Origin: Macrolepiota albuminosa
Lineage: Eukaryota > Basidiomycota > Agaricomycetes > Agaricales > Agaricaceae
Assembly (NCBI GenBank): GCA_027475525.1
Contig: JAMWFC010000082.1
Span: 2,480,001-2,544,000, forward strand
Direction of reading: 5' to 3'
Length of the DNA stretch: 64,000 nucleotides
The position numbers and the translations under genes are program-made. This document shows positions 54,452 through 64,000 of the stretch, piece after piece (the first letter of the stretch is position 1; each line of letters starts with the position of its first letter). Under the pieces are notes generated by a model that did no database searches, was not told where the DNA came from, and was given only the letters and a program-made list of their open reading frames with translations.

Positions 54452-56248
54452 ATGTCGCGCACCCCGACGCATTCCCCGACGCCCCCGCAAACGAACGAGG
54501 TCGCGCCCCTCATGACGTGGGAAGCCCGGGACGCGCGTTACCGGGCCCGACTTGACCGGGAGCGCGTGGCGGCGCTTGCCGAGCAACGTGAGTACTCCCG
54601 CGCCGCCCCTTTACCCTACTGACCTTTCCTTTTCAGAACAACGCAACATCCCGGCCCCGGAGGCGGGTCCCAGCCGACTTTCGGAGCCCATTCCCGAGGC
54701 TGGCCCCAGCGCCCCCCGGGAGCCCCTTCCGAGTCGCCCCGCGCCAACTTTCGCGCGGATGACCGTACGTCCTCCCCGTCCGCAACCCCCTCCCCGCCCA
54801 AGATTGCCAGCCCCCCGCTTTCGCCGTTCCGGGATGGCGATAGGGACCGTCTCAGAGGTCCCGGAGGGCCAACGCGTCGCATGGGCGGATGCCACGCAGG
54901 AGCTGTTCGGGGAGGCCCTGGAGAGGCCCCGGGGACTGCCCACTCACGCTTGGTGCGTGAATAACGGTCCGGTGAGTCGCGCCCTTACCTGGGTTCCCCA
55001 TTGCTGATTTCGGTACAGTGTCTGCACTGCGCCCGCCGGAGGGTGCTCTGCACCTTCGAAGTCCCGACTCCCTCGTCCCGCCGGGACACGGCCGTGTGCG
55101 AGGCTTGCCGCCTTCATCACGAGCGCTGTTCCGTGTCGGCGCTGTGGAGGGCGCGTTCTGTCGCCCGGGAGCAGGGGTGGCCGCTCGGGGGGGTTACTCG
55201 GAGGATGGGGGTGGAGGAGCGTGATTGGGTGGCGGAGCCGGCGGGGGAGGCGGTGGAGCCGGCGGGGGAGGATCCCGCAGCGCCCGCGGAGGTGCCTAGT
55301 GGGAGGTCGGGGAGCCAGGGGGTCGTCCGGGTGGGGGGCCGGGGCCGGCCCGTGGTGTTGATCACGCGCCGGGCCCCTCGGTCCGTCGCCCGGGTGCAGG
55401 GGGGGCACCTGGACAAGGGGAAGCGGCGGGCGTCGCCCAGTCCCTCCCCGGAGCCCCCCAAGAGGGCGCGCCTGTTCCTGGGGACCCCCTCCCCGATCCG
55501 GTCGTCCAGTCCCTCCCCGGGACCTTCTTCCAGGGGGAGACGCCTATTCATGGGGACCCCTTCCCCGGTATCTCCCCCACGCTTGTCCCCGGCGATGTTT
55601 TCCCCCTTGTCTGGGGGCCTACTGGCGGGCGAAGTCGGGACTCTGCAGGGACAGGTCGGGCGAGAGGGGGAGGGTCTCGAGGAGGGGGCGGGGGAGGAGG
55701 CAGCGGCTGGGAGGAGTCCGGAGGGGGATCGGGGGACCAGAGCTGCCCAGGGAGAAGTGGAGGCCGGGCTGGGGGCGTCGCAGGCGGGGCTGGAGCAGGG
55801 AGTGGGGATCCCGGAGAGGATCCCCTCGGGGCAGGAGTTGGTGGAGGGGCTGCGCCGCGATGTGGTGATCGCGCGCATGGCCTCATTGAGTGAGTTTCCC
55901 GTTGCCTGCCTGTTATTTCCGCTGATGTCTCCAGGCTGGGCCCGGGAGCACCGCTCGCTCCTGGACGGGGTCGCCGTGGCCCTTGCCGCGTTGCAGGGGG
56001 GGGAACGCCCCGGGGTGGAGCGCGGTCTCGACCTCCTGGGGCGGTTGGTGATTGCCCACCGGCGAAGGAACGTGCCTGCCCCGGGATCTTGGTTCGAGCG
56101 GGTGCTGGACGAGGGTGAGCCCCTTCCGTCCTGGGATGCGCTGGCCGAAGAAGTGTGGCGGGAGCAGGGTCCAGGGGGGATGGGGGAAGACTTCCGGGGT
56201 TGGCCGAGGGGAGGGGAGGGTGAGGGTAGCTCGGGGCCCCAGCTCTAG
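54452..56248 (+). CDS. E5 antisense gene: Zn2Cys6-like protein of about 551 aa
   Basis: Exons 54452-54587, 54637-54971 and 55019-56248, with a likely further in-frame 45-bp intron at 55890-55934. The N-terminus is Arg/Glu-rich (DRERVAALAEQQRNIPAPEA) followed by a Pro-rich stretch. The third exon starts exactly at the first Cys of CLHCARRRVLC ... CEACRLHHERC, residues 158-194, spacing C-x2-C-x6-C-x15-C-x2-C-x6-C, a good Zn2Cys6-like pattern. Then come Pro/Ser-rich repeats, an acidic region and a helical C-terminus. It reads toward pol and starts about 120 bp inside the 3' LTR, the same arrangement as in E1-E3, although sequence similarity outside the cysteines is weak. A DNA-binding role is inferred. 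Confidence 0.75.
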
Positions 56249-56518
56249 GGGTGCCATTTTTCTTGTTGATTCCTCGTTATCTTGACCCGTAGCTGTAGTA
56301 TACTGTAACTGTAGTAAAATGTATATACTTATTCGCCGTGGTAAAAGAAAAGATGGTGTAAGTAAAGTAGCGGGGAAGCTGGGAAGAGTACCTTGCCCAG
56401 AATCCGGGGCACTACTGTGAAAAAAGGGTAAAGAAGGGGTAAAATCTTAGAAAGAGAAAGCAGAGAGTATACATGGGAGTTGAATCCCTACTGAGCCCAG
56501 AGGCGGGGGTTACGCCCA

Positions 56519-59463
56519 CTATCGCCGTCTGTGAGTCCTGCGCCCGGGGGGGTCGTCTCCCGGGTGCCGTTGCTGGAAGTCCCGGAGTTTGTCGAGAGCG
56601 CCTTCGAGGTTTCGTCGCGGCTCCCAAGTGTCGTCCTCCGGGCCGTATCCCTTCCATCGTACGAGGAAGTGGGGTCGTCCACGAATGTTCCGGGAGTCGA
56701 GAATGTCTTCGACCTCGTAGTGATACTCGTCCTCGACCTCGACCGGGGGAGGGGGTTCGGGCCGTCGTTCGGAGAAGGGATCCGGGGGATGTCGTTCCAG
56801 GAGGCGGACGTGGAAAACCGGGTGTAGGCCCTTAAGTCCCGGGGGAAGCTCGATCTTGTAGGCGTGGGATGAGACCTTCTTCAAAATTTTGAACGGACCG
56901 AGGCGCTTGTGATCGAGTTTTGGGGAGGGCCGGCGGGTGCGGAGGTGGCGCCGATCTAACCATACCTTTGTCCCGGGGGTCCAGTCAGGGGTGTCCTCCC
57001 GCTTCCGGTCGGCGTGTTTCGCATAGGCCTGGTTGGCGGTGTCGATTTCTTCCCGGAGAAACTCGTGAAGGGACTGGAGGTCCCGGGCGACCTCGTGGGC
57101 GGCGTGTGACGGGATGTCCCGGAGCGAGAGCGTCAGTCGAGGGTGGTACCCCTTGTTGGCAAAGAAGGGCGATACCCCGGTGGCAGAGTGCGGCGTGTTG
57201 TTGTAGGTGAACTCGGCCAGGGGGAGTTCGGCGCGCCAGTCGTCCTGCAAGTAGTTGACGTACAGCCGGAGGTACTGCTCGAGGGACTGGTTGACCCTCT
57301 CGGTTTGGCCGTCGGTTTCGGGGTGGTAGGCGGTAGAGAGGTTAGTCTTTACTTCAAGTGCCTTACACAGGGAAGTCCAAAACTTGGACACGAAGAGGGG
57401 GCCGCGGTCGGAGACGATGTCGTCCGGGAGGCCGTGCTTGGCGAAGACGTGCTCGAGGAACAGCCGGGCAAAGTCCGGGGCAGTATCCGTAGTGTGGCAG
57501 GGTAGGAAGATGCCCTGTTTGGTTAGCCTACACACAACGACGAGAATGGCATCGAACCCTTCAGATTCCGGGAGCTCGACGATGTGGTCCAGAGATATTG
57601 AGGACCAGGGGCGTCGTCCGACCGGCAGGGGTTTCAGGAGTCCGTACGGTCGGTGTCGGGGGACCTTGGCCCGGAGGCAGGGCTCGCATGATCGAATGTA
57701 GCGGGTCACGTCCTTCTTCAACCCTGGCCAAAAGTAAGTCCGGGAGATGAGCTGGAGGGTCTTACGTATTCCAGGATGTCCCCGGAGCTTGTGGTCGTGG
57801 TGTTGACGGAGGACGTCGTAGCGAAGTCGGGCGTGATCCGGGACGTAGATGCGGCCGTCCCGGAGGAGGAGTTTTTCGTCGGGGGACAGGGAGAAGGCGG
57901 GGTCCCGGTCGGTTCCATCAGGGGGGTTGCGGGGGTCGTGATCGGTGAAGTACTTGTCTCGGGGGGCGCGGCGAATCTGACTCAGGGTCCCTTCCTCGTT
58001 TAAGATCAGTAAGGCATTCAAATGTTCGGGAGGGATCACCACGCGATGATTGAATGCATTACGTTCCGCCTCGAACGACTTCTTGGGGTAGACATCCGGT
58101 CGGCGGGTGAGGGCGTCGGGCTTGGCGCCAAGTCGTCCCGGGCGGTATTGGATCGTGAAGTCGTATTCCGAGAGGATCTCGGACCATCGGGCCTGCCGTC
58201 GACTGAGTTGCTTGGTCGTGGTGAAGTACTGCAGGTTATTATGATCCGAGTAGACCTGGATCCGGTGTCGGGCTCCCTCGAGGTAGGCTCGCCACTGCTT
58301 GAAGGCTTCGACGATGGCGAGGAGCTCCTTGTCGTAGATGTCGTAGTTGAGCTCGGCGTCGATCATGGACCGGGTGTAGAAGGCGACTGGCCGGGGCTCC
58401 CCGCCGTCAGGTTCCATCTGCGAGAGGATCCCGGCGATGGCGTAGTCGGAGGCGTCACATTCCAGGATGATCGGGAGGGCCGGGTCGTAGTGCCGGAGTA
58501 CCGGGGCGACTGTGAAAGCCTCCTTGAGCAAGTTAAAGACGCTCTGGCACTTACTGTCCCAGTTCCAGGCGATGTCCTTGCGCGTGAGCCGGTTGAGGGG
58601 TTTCGTAATCCCGGAGTAGTTGTCTATAAACCTCCGGTAGAAGTTAGCGAAACCCAGGAAGGACTGTACTTCCTTGACGTTCCGGGGCTGCGGCCAGTTG
58701 ACGATGGCCTCGACCTTGTGGGGGTCCATGCGAACGCCATTCGGGGATACTATGACGCCAAGATACTCAACCTCTTCCGTATGGAATGAACACTTCTCGG
58801 GCTTGGCGTGGAGATTGTGCTCCCGGAGGCGTTCGAGGACTTGCCGGACGTGCTTCTGGTGATCCTCCTTCGAGTCGGAATAGATGAGGATGTCGTCCAG
58901 GTAGACTATCACGAAGACGTCGCTCATGTCGTGGAAGATGTCGTTCATGAAGTATTGGAACGTGGCGGGGGAGTTAGTCATTCCGAAAGGCATTACAAGG
59001 TACTCAAACAGACCATACCGCGTGCGGAACGCGGTTTTCCACTCGTGTCCCGGGGCGATGCGGACGTTGTTGTAACCGGAGCGGAGGTCGATCTTCGTGT
59101 AGACCTTGGCACTGCGAAGCCGATCGACCAGATCGCCGATGAGCGGGAGCGGGTAGCGGTTCTTCTTGGTGATCTTGTTGAGTCCCCGGTAGTCGACACA
59201 GAGTCGGAGCGAGCCGTCCTTCTTCTTGGCGAATAGAACCGGGGCTCCGGCGGCGGAGGCGGAGGGTCGGATGAATCCCTTACCGAGCATTTCGTCGAGG
59301 TAGTCCTTGAGAGCCCGGAGTTCGACCTCCGACATGTTGTAGACCTTGCCGAAAGGGGGGGTGGCTCCTTCCTCGAGGTCGATGGTGTGATCATAGGGGC
59401 GATGAGGGGGGATCTCCTTGGCGTCTCCTTCGGAGAATACGTCAGCGAACTCGTGATACTCCG
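56519..59463 (-). CDS. E5 Pol with chromodomain, N-terminally truncated
   Basis: Pol converts element RNA to DNA and integrates it. Continuous from about 59,463: [22 protein letters not shown] with [20 protein letters not shown] and YLDDILIYS (near 58,900), RNase H with [17 protein letters not shown] and [12 protein letters not shown], and an integrase finger ([10 protein letters not shown] ... CEPC). The DDE core has [19 protein letters not shown] and the Glu of [14 protein letters not shown]. The chromodomain ([34 protein letters not shown]) lies at about 56,740-56,610 and would tether integration to chromatin. The first 14 codons of the open frame (to 59503) are LTR sequence, not pol. No disabling mutation was seen in the part present. 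Confidence 0.92.
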
Positions 59464-59464
59464 G

Positions 59465-59537
59465 TGATAGGCTTCTACTCGGACTGAGCGCATCAAGGGA
59501 CATTATAGGCCAACCGACACTTGACGTACGCAGGACT
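59465..59537. mobile_element. E4: start of a type A LTR inside E5 pol
   Basis: TGATAGGCTTCTACTCGG and the next 55 bases match the start of the E2 LTR with two or three differences (CGTACGCAGG for CGTATTCAGG). It is truncated by the gap. The base context before it is CCGG. Confidence 0.8.
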
Positions 59538-59637
59538 NNNNNNNNNNNNNNNNNNNNNNNNNNNNNNNNNNNNNNNNNNNNNNNNNNNNNNNNNNNNNNN
59601 NNNNNNNNNNNNNNNNNNNNNNNNNNNNNNNNNNNNN
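59538..59637. other. Assembly gap, exactly 100 N
   Basis: The missing part could be an LTR or a whole element. The right flank does not continue E5 gag. Confidence 0.99.
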
Positions 59638-60344
59638 CACCGTCACCTTACTTGGGGTCGATTGTCTTTTCTACCCAAAGGTAGGCAAACCTGGTGCCAC
59701 AAGACAGAAAACATTGTTCGCTTGCTTTGTAGTCATCAGAACTGGAGGTTGAAGTCACCAGGCCCTCATTCACTCAGCTGTCCATTCAATGGATGAGGAA
59801 GAGCTACGACTTATAGCTACAAATTGTTCTGGTAACCTGGTGGAAGACCGCAAGGGTTAAAATGTTCTCAAACATGAAAATCTGACACATTCTGTGAGCC
59901 AAGAGACTCAAGGTAGAGGTGAGAAGGGGCTACGCTCCAGACTTTATGGTCACACTGCATTCAGACCTTGCTAGACTGATACTGAGAGTCCACGCAACAA
60001 CAAAACAATACCTCAGTGATTGTCTGAGTAAAAGAAGCGACTGAGGTAGTAATTGCCATGTTGACACCATAACTAGTATGTTACCATGGTAATCACGCAG
60101 TCAACTGAGTTGTTGTTAGTTTACTACATGGTCACATGATTCATGGTGTCAACCGTGGCACTCACTACCTCAGTTGATTCTCTCATCATGACAGTCACTG
60201 AGGTGTTTTATTCATGTAGTCTCTCAGAATCGGTCTGGCACCCTTGATGACAAATTGAGACTCTGCTCAGCTCTGCATCTCTTCGGATTCTCACAATTGG
60301 TGTTTTGGCATCATTTTAACTCTTGATTGCCTGCTTTGGCAACA
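59638..60344. other. Non-coding region with a foldback element
   Basis: No gene was seen. It contains the inverted repeat at 60011-60203. Confidence 0.5.
60011..60203. mobile_element. Foldback MITE-like inverted repeat
   Basis: The inner arms (CTGAGGTAGT ... GTTGACACCAT at 60041-60070, and ATGGTGTCAAC ... ACTACCTCAG near 60,145-60,176) and the outer ends (CCTCAGTGATTGTC, GACAGTCACTGAGG) are nested inverted repeats around an 80-base loop. There is no coding capacity. Confidence 0.6.
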
Positions 60345-60806
60345 TCACAAAAGAGTGACAAGCCTCCAAGTCAGCATTGAGAAAGGACTCAATGAGTTCT
60401 CCATATCTCTGTCCCATTCAACTTCTATTATCTTTAAGCAACTACTATGTGAAAAAAAGAGAGAAAACAAGGAAAATTCCAAAGACATCAGAGGGTGCCT
60501 CCTGGGGGGGGGCGCTGCCGACTGCATGGTAGGGCATAGTATATGCTGGTATTTGTCGTATCTGGGGCAGTCATGGAAGATGTATTCCCTCATCTGGTAT
60601 CTTTTGCTGCATGGGCAACCTGTTGATTCATCAGGTACGAACCTGGCATAATACTCACCTGTGAAAGCGTGTTTTGTCTGACGCTGTGAACCTCCCAAAT
60701 ATTTCCCTCGTAGTGGACAACTCCGATGGATACCTGACGTGATATCGATAATTTGGTGTTGCTGACGTCTGCTACATACAACGTGCCTGATGGCCTCGGC
60801 GCCCAC
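60345..60806 (-). pseudogene. Non-LTR retrotransposon C-terminal zinc-finger remnant
   Basis: KHAFTGEYYARFVPDESTGC, PCSKRYQMREYIFHDCPRYD, KYQHIL near 60,690-60,570 follows the C-terminal Cys/His motif of fungal LINE-like polyproteins and matches the more decayed piece at 4629-4928. A Cys is present at each expected place, though the second pair is CPCS rather than CPCG. No RT or RNase H lies upstream on minus before the P450 gene, so it is a truncated 3' end. Confidence 0.6.
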
Positions 60807-60968
60807 CAGGTGATTTCGGCGTCTACTGTCTGGTTACCACCTACTGTCTGTCACGGCAATCTCCTTGATAGAGGTATTCGAGGTCCGCGCAATAACTGGT
60901 TACGGTCGAGCCTTGCTCAGGTGATATTTTTCAACCGAGTTTCAGACACACAGTAATCATTGCTGACT

Positions 60969-63023
60969 ATGGAAGTAAAACTGTTAGCCCTTTGTTTGCT
61001 CATGGCGGCCTTGATTGTTACCAAGTACCTCAATCGCCGCCGCCGCAGAGCATTATATCCACCAGGGCCATCAGGTTTACCAGCTTTTGGCAATCTATTC
61101 CAACTTTGCCATGACTTATGGATACCTTTCACGGCTTGGAAAGACCAATTCGGTATGATAGCAATCTTGTCTACCAAGTTGTCAATGTCGATGATACATT
61201 TTTAGGACCAATATTTTATTTGGACATTGCAGGACAGCCTGTCATTGTGCTCAATACACGCGAAGCAGCAGCAGACCTGCTCGATAGAAGAGCTGTAAAT
61301 TACTCCGATCGTCCTTCCAACATTGTACGTACAAGCGAGGCGCCTACAAGAGACCACGTTGTTCTAATTTTGTGTACGGATCACACCAGGTTGCCTCTGA
61401 GATGTTGTCCGGAGGTCTACTTATTGTTTTCGCTCGATACGGTGAGACGTGCGCTGACCTCCTGCTATGCGCCTTTACTGCATGATTGATTTCTTCATAT
61501 CTCAAGGTGGCGTCGGATGAGACGTGCAGCACATGAGGAACTCAATAAGGCGGAGTCTCTTAAATTTATGCCGCTGCAAACGGCTGAAGCAGTTCTACTT
61601 ACCTACGACCTTATCACTAGCCCTCGAAAATGGGACAATCACTTGAAGAGGTAAGGCTAGTTGATTTATGTCAGCCTGTCCTTGACGCAGTCAAATTGGC
61701 ATAGAAGTGCTGCATCTACAATCATGTCGACAGTCTATGATGTTCCGGCCCTTACATCTGAGGATGACCCTGCCATCCTACAGATTAATGATTGTGTTGA
61801 GAGAATGGTACGGGCAGCTTTACCTGGGGCTCATTTTGTTGAGTTCTTTCCTTGGATGCGATATCTCCCCTCCTGGATTGCAAAATGGAAAAGGGATGCC
61901 TTAGACTGGTACAAAAAAGATTCAATCACGTTCGAAGGCATGTATGATGAAGTTAAGCGTCGATTGGTAAGTATTGTACAATTCATGGTCATTTCTTGTA
62001 TTTCATGTAGAGTTGACGTTTGCAATAAGTCCGAAGGAGACGAACGCCCAAGTTTTTGCTCATCACTAATCAATGGTCAACAGAAATATGGCCTTACAAA
62101 CCGGGAATCTGCCTGGTTAGCAGCAGCCATGTTGTAAGCCAGAAAGCTTGTCGTTTCTTGTGTAATTTTGACCCTTTCAAGTGCGGGTGGAACCGAAACT
62201 GTAAAAAAAACCTGCTGCTCATTTGAATCTTCCTCGAAGAAAGCTAATTGGCTATCGTAGACTTCTGTGGTGATGGCGTGGTTTGTTACTGCTATGGCCG
62301 CATATCCAGAGGTACAGAAACGAGCTCACAAGGAACTTGATGCGGTCGTTGGCCGATCTCGTATGCCCGTATTCTCGGACTTCCCCGATCTTCCATATAT
62401 TTGTGCTATCGTGAAGGAAGTATTACGATGGCATCCTGTGGCTCCTGTCGGTAAGTCATCGCACAATATGTCAATTTTGTATCAAACCTTACGGAAGTCC
62501 AAAAGGTCTTCCTCATCGTTCAATGGTGGTTAGTGTGGTGGATGATCTTCAAAAGCAATTCTGATGCTGAGTAGGATGACTGGTATAAAGGATACCTTAT
62601 TCCGGCAAATTCGATCGTTATCGCGAATGTTTGGTTGGATGATATTCCCTTCGAAGACAACTGCCCTCAATCTTAATCTTACTATTTTTAGGGCACTGAA
62701 CCGTGATCGCAACGTGTATGGTGAAGATGTAGAGCATTTTAATCCCGCCAGGTTTTTAAACAAAGATGGTTCGCTGAAGCTTCCAATTCCGGATACTAAG
62801 GATGAGGGCCATACCTCCTTTGGATTCGGACGACGGTGCGAAATATGTACCTTCCAATCCTAACAACCTGACTCTGCATCTTAGATTATGTGTTGGGAGA
62901 TACGTGGCTAATAACTCGTTGTTGATCAATATAGCGAGTATCCTCTGGGCTGTCAGTATCACACCCTCAAACCAGTGTCGGCCAGACACTGACCGGAGCG
63001 TTAATGCGGGTGTGGTGGCGTGA
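60969..63023 (+). CDS. Cytochrome P450 monooxygenase (microsomal, E-class group I type)
   Basis: Exons: 60969-61152, 61206-61324, 61390-61448, 61507-61650, 61705-61966, 62030-62133, 62182-62200, 62261-62450, 62506-62528, 62575-62633, 62692-62835, 62885-63023; all junctions are GT-AG and in frame. The protein has an N-terminal membrane anchor (LLALCLLMAALIVTKYL), a Pro-rich hinge (YPPGPSGLPAFGN), helix C WRRMR, the I-helix AGGTETT, ExxR as EVLR, FNPARFL and the heme loop FGFGRRLCVG with the axial Cys. It would oxidise a small hydrophobic substrate with an NADPH-P450 reductase at the ER; the substrate is unknown. It resembles the large agaricomycete family often labelled O-methylsterigmatocystin oxidoreductase. 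The C-terminus is short and uncertain: a possible intron at about 63,016-63,054 would extend it by ten residues. Confidence 0.9.
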
Positions 63024-63661
63024 GTTGTTACACACTTTCAACGTATCATTTTAAACAGCGTGACTCTGCAGCCGACCCGTTTTCTTTGACTGCGACTTCA
63101 CTCCTCGATTTTCAGATGCACTCAGTATTGTGGAACAGACCAAAGCCCTTTGATTATGGAGGCTGGCTGATCACACAGCTCTTTTTCAGATCTCTATACT
63201 TATCGGGGCATTTCCTATGTCGGGCTCGGCTCGTTTTCTATTCTACTGTCAATAAGTACATTCCAGTTGTGTATAAATCGCCTCTTCTTTATGGGTGTGC
63301 CTGTCTTATCATCTTTCAGCATGCATTTATTTTTACGTCTTCCAAATTTTAATACCATGATATAATGCAAAATTGTACTCATTCTCAAACAATCTTCGTG
63401 TTTCATGGGTACTTTGCATTCGTTGCGATTCACCACACAGGCAAGCCGATACAATGCACCCAATCCTACAGATATGTCGAAATTTTTTTTTTTTTGGTGG
63501 TGTCGCGGTGGGCCAGTAGACAGCGCATAGATGTCAGCCTCTACTGGTCAGGACATGTGCGGAGGATCCGCAGAGAAATATACCATTCTTCACCCTTGTC
63601 TTGGAGTCCACCCCGTCGGAAATGCCTTTATTCACAGAGTGTGGGGCTCGGTGCTACTACC
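63024..63661. other. P450 3' region, no recognised gene
   Basis: AT-rich 3' flank of the P450. No motif or RNA gene was seen. Confidence 0.5.
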
Positions 63662-64000
63662 TTATCCAATACCCACTAAAACCGCGGTTATTTTTCTCCA
63701 CGACTTGAGAGGTGATGATGATGCTGGGAGGAGGTTCTTCCATGTTCTTCTGACTATGCTGGGTTTGTTTGCCTTACGCCCGAATCTCTCCTCATCTGTC
63801 GCTAGGCAGTCCAGCTTTATCTTTCTTTCCAGCGCGGCTCTAACTCTGGCTTTCATTTCGTTTTTCGTAATGGTGCGCTCCGGGTCCGCGTTTCCCGAGA
63901 TTTTCCACTCACATCTCGCTTTCCATATGGCATGTGCAGCTTCGGATACTACAATCGCCCGGAATCTGTGTTCTCCTGGATCCCTTCCTCGGTCGTTACT
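63662..64000 (-). CDS. C-terminus of a non-LTR retrotransposon polyprotein, open at window end
   Basis: Open on minus from base 64000 to a stop at 63662. FRAIVVSEAAHAIWKARCEW, KLDCLATDEERFGRKANKPS, IVRRTWKNLL and the final ITAVLVGIG follow the conserved tail of agaricomycete LINE-like proteins that have RT, RNase H and a terminal finger (typically SEAAHLIWKLRCER ... W...L ... VLVGI). In such proteins this tail follows the HAFTGEYY finger segment. No stop or frameshift occurs in the visible 112 codons, so this copy may be younger than those at 4.6 and 60.5 kb. The element body must lie beyond the window. Confidence 0.65.
   Translation of the reverse strand, partial: SNDRGRDPGEHRFRAIVVSEAAHAIWKARCEWKISGNADPERTITKNEMKARVRAALERKIKLDCLATDEERFGRKANKPSIVRRTWKNLLPASSSPLKSWRKITAVLVGIG

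Larger units (their letters stand above)
53449..59464 (-). mobile_element. E5: 5'-truncated chromovirus (Ty3/gypsy) with antisense gene
   Basis: GC-rich DNA, unlike its AT-rich flanks. It holds a 3' LTR (53449-54320), a plus-strand antisense zinc-cluster gene (54452-56248) and a minus-strand pol with a chromodomain (56519-59460). The gag half and the 5' LTR are missing: at 59465 a fragment of a type A LTR begins and soon enters an assembly gap. Confidence 0.85.

Noticed and set aside
53821..54513. 230-codon Pro-rich minus-strand frame
   Set aside because: It spans the E5 LTR, polypurine tract and antisense gene start; low-complexity GC-rich DNA rather than a gene.
58022..58789. 255-codon plus-strand frame
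   Set aside because: It is the exact antisense of the E5 RT/RNase H coding region and has no motifs of its own.
59638..59646. CACCGT after the gap as an LTR end plus a CCGT target duplication
   Set aside because: The left flank is CCGG, not CCGT, and the gap hides the join; the match is too short.
61441..61510. Apparent frameshift in the P450 after the third exon
   Set aside because: Using the donor at 61449 instead of 61442 restores RYGETWRRM in frame, so no mutation is needed.
61967..62029. P450 intron ending at the TAG at 62010
   Set aside because: That acceptor gives an immediate stop; the acceptor at 62029 (63-bp intron) keeps the frame.

Overview
The window looks like repeat-dominated nuclear DNA of a filamentous fungus, most likely an agaricomycete (mushroom-forming) basidiomycete. 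The reasons are short (about 45-65 bp) GT-AG introns, a P450 gene with a dozen small exons, a chromodomain-bearing Ty3/gypsy pol, a DIRS-like tyrosine-recombinase element and Zn2Cys6-like cysteine clusters. The only convincing non-transposon gene is the cytochrome P450 at 60969-63023. No rRNA, tRNA or CRISPR was seen.

Layout. 1-3.03 kb is a decayed DIRS-like retrotransposon (gag-like, RT/RNase H, tyrosine recombinase). 4.6-4.9 kb is a non-LTR remnant. 5.7-9.2 kb is decayed, unrecognised coding-like DNA interrupted by a 1.45 kb hairpin and minisatellite block. 9565-46299 is a three-level nest. The oldest element, E1 (gag-pol on minus, heavily decayed), has E2 (plus, 21124-46254) inserted in its 5' LTR. 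E2 in turn has E3 (minus, 31973-43435) inserted in one of its own genes. 46.3-53.4 kb is AT-rich debris: RT pieces, a remnant of the antisense gene and two MITE-like elements. 53449-59464 is a GC-rich, 5'-truncated chromovirus (E5) cut by a fragment of an E2-type LTR (E4) and a gap. After that come a foldback element, a non-LTR remnant, the P450 gene and the C-terminus of another non-LTR element running off the window.

Main biological signal. E1, E2, E3 and the only distantly related chromovirus E5 all carry an intron-containing gene between pol and the 3' LTR, on the strand opposite to gag-pol. Its product has a Zn2Cys6-like six-cysteine cluster, and an intron ends exactly before the first cysteine wherever it can be checked. 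A further 3' fragment lies at 51.98-52.19 kb. E2 appears to hold two more antisense genes. Because the genes are antisense to the genomic RNA, their introns would survive retrotransposition.

Main caution. At least fourteen places carry a tandem duplication of exactly 77 bp in unrelated contexts, often shifting a reading frame. This is best explained by assembly contigs joined without removing a 77-mer overlap. Several apparent frameshifts in E2 and E3 are therefore probably artefacts. Both N gaps are exactly 100 bases.
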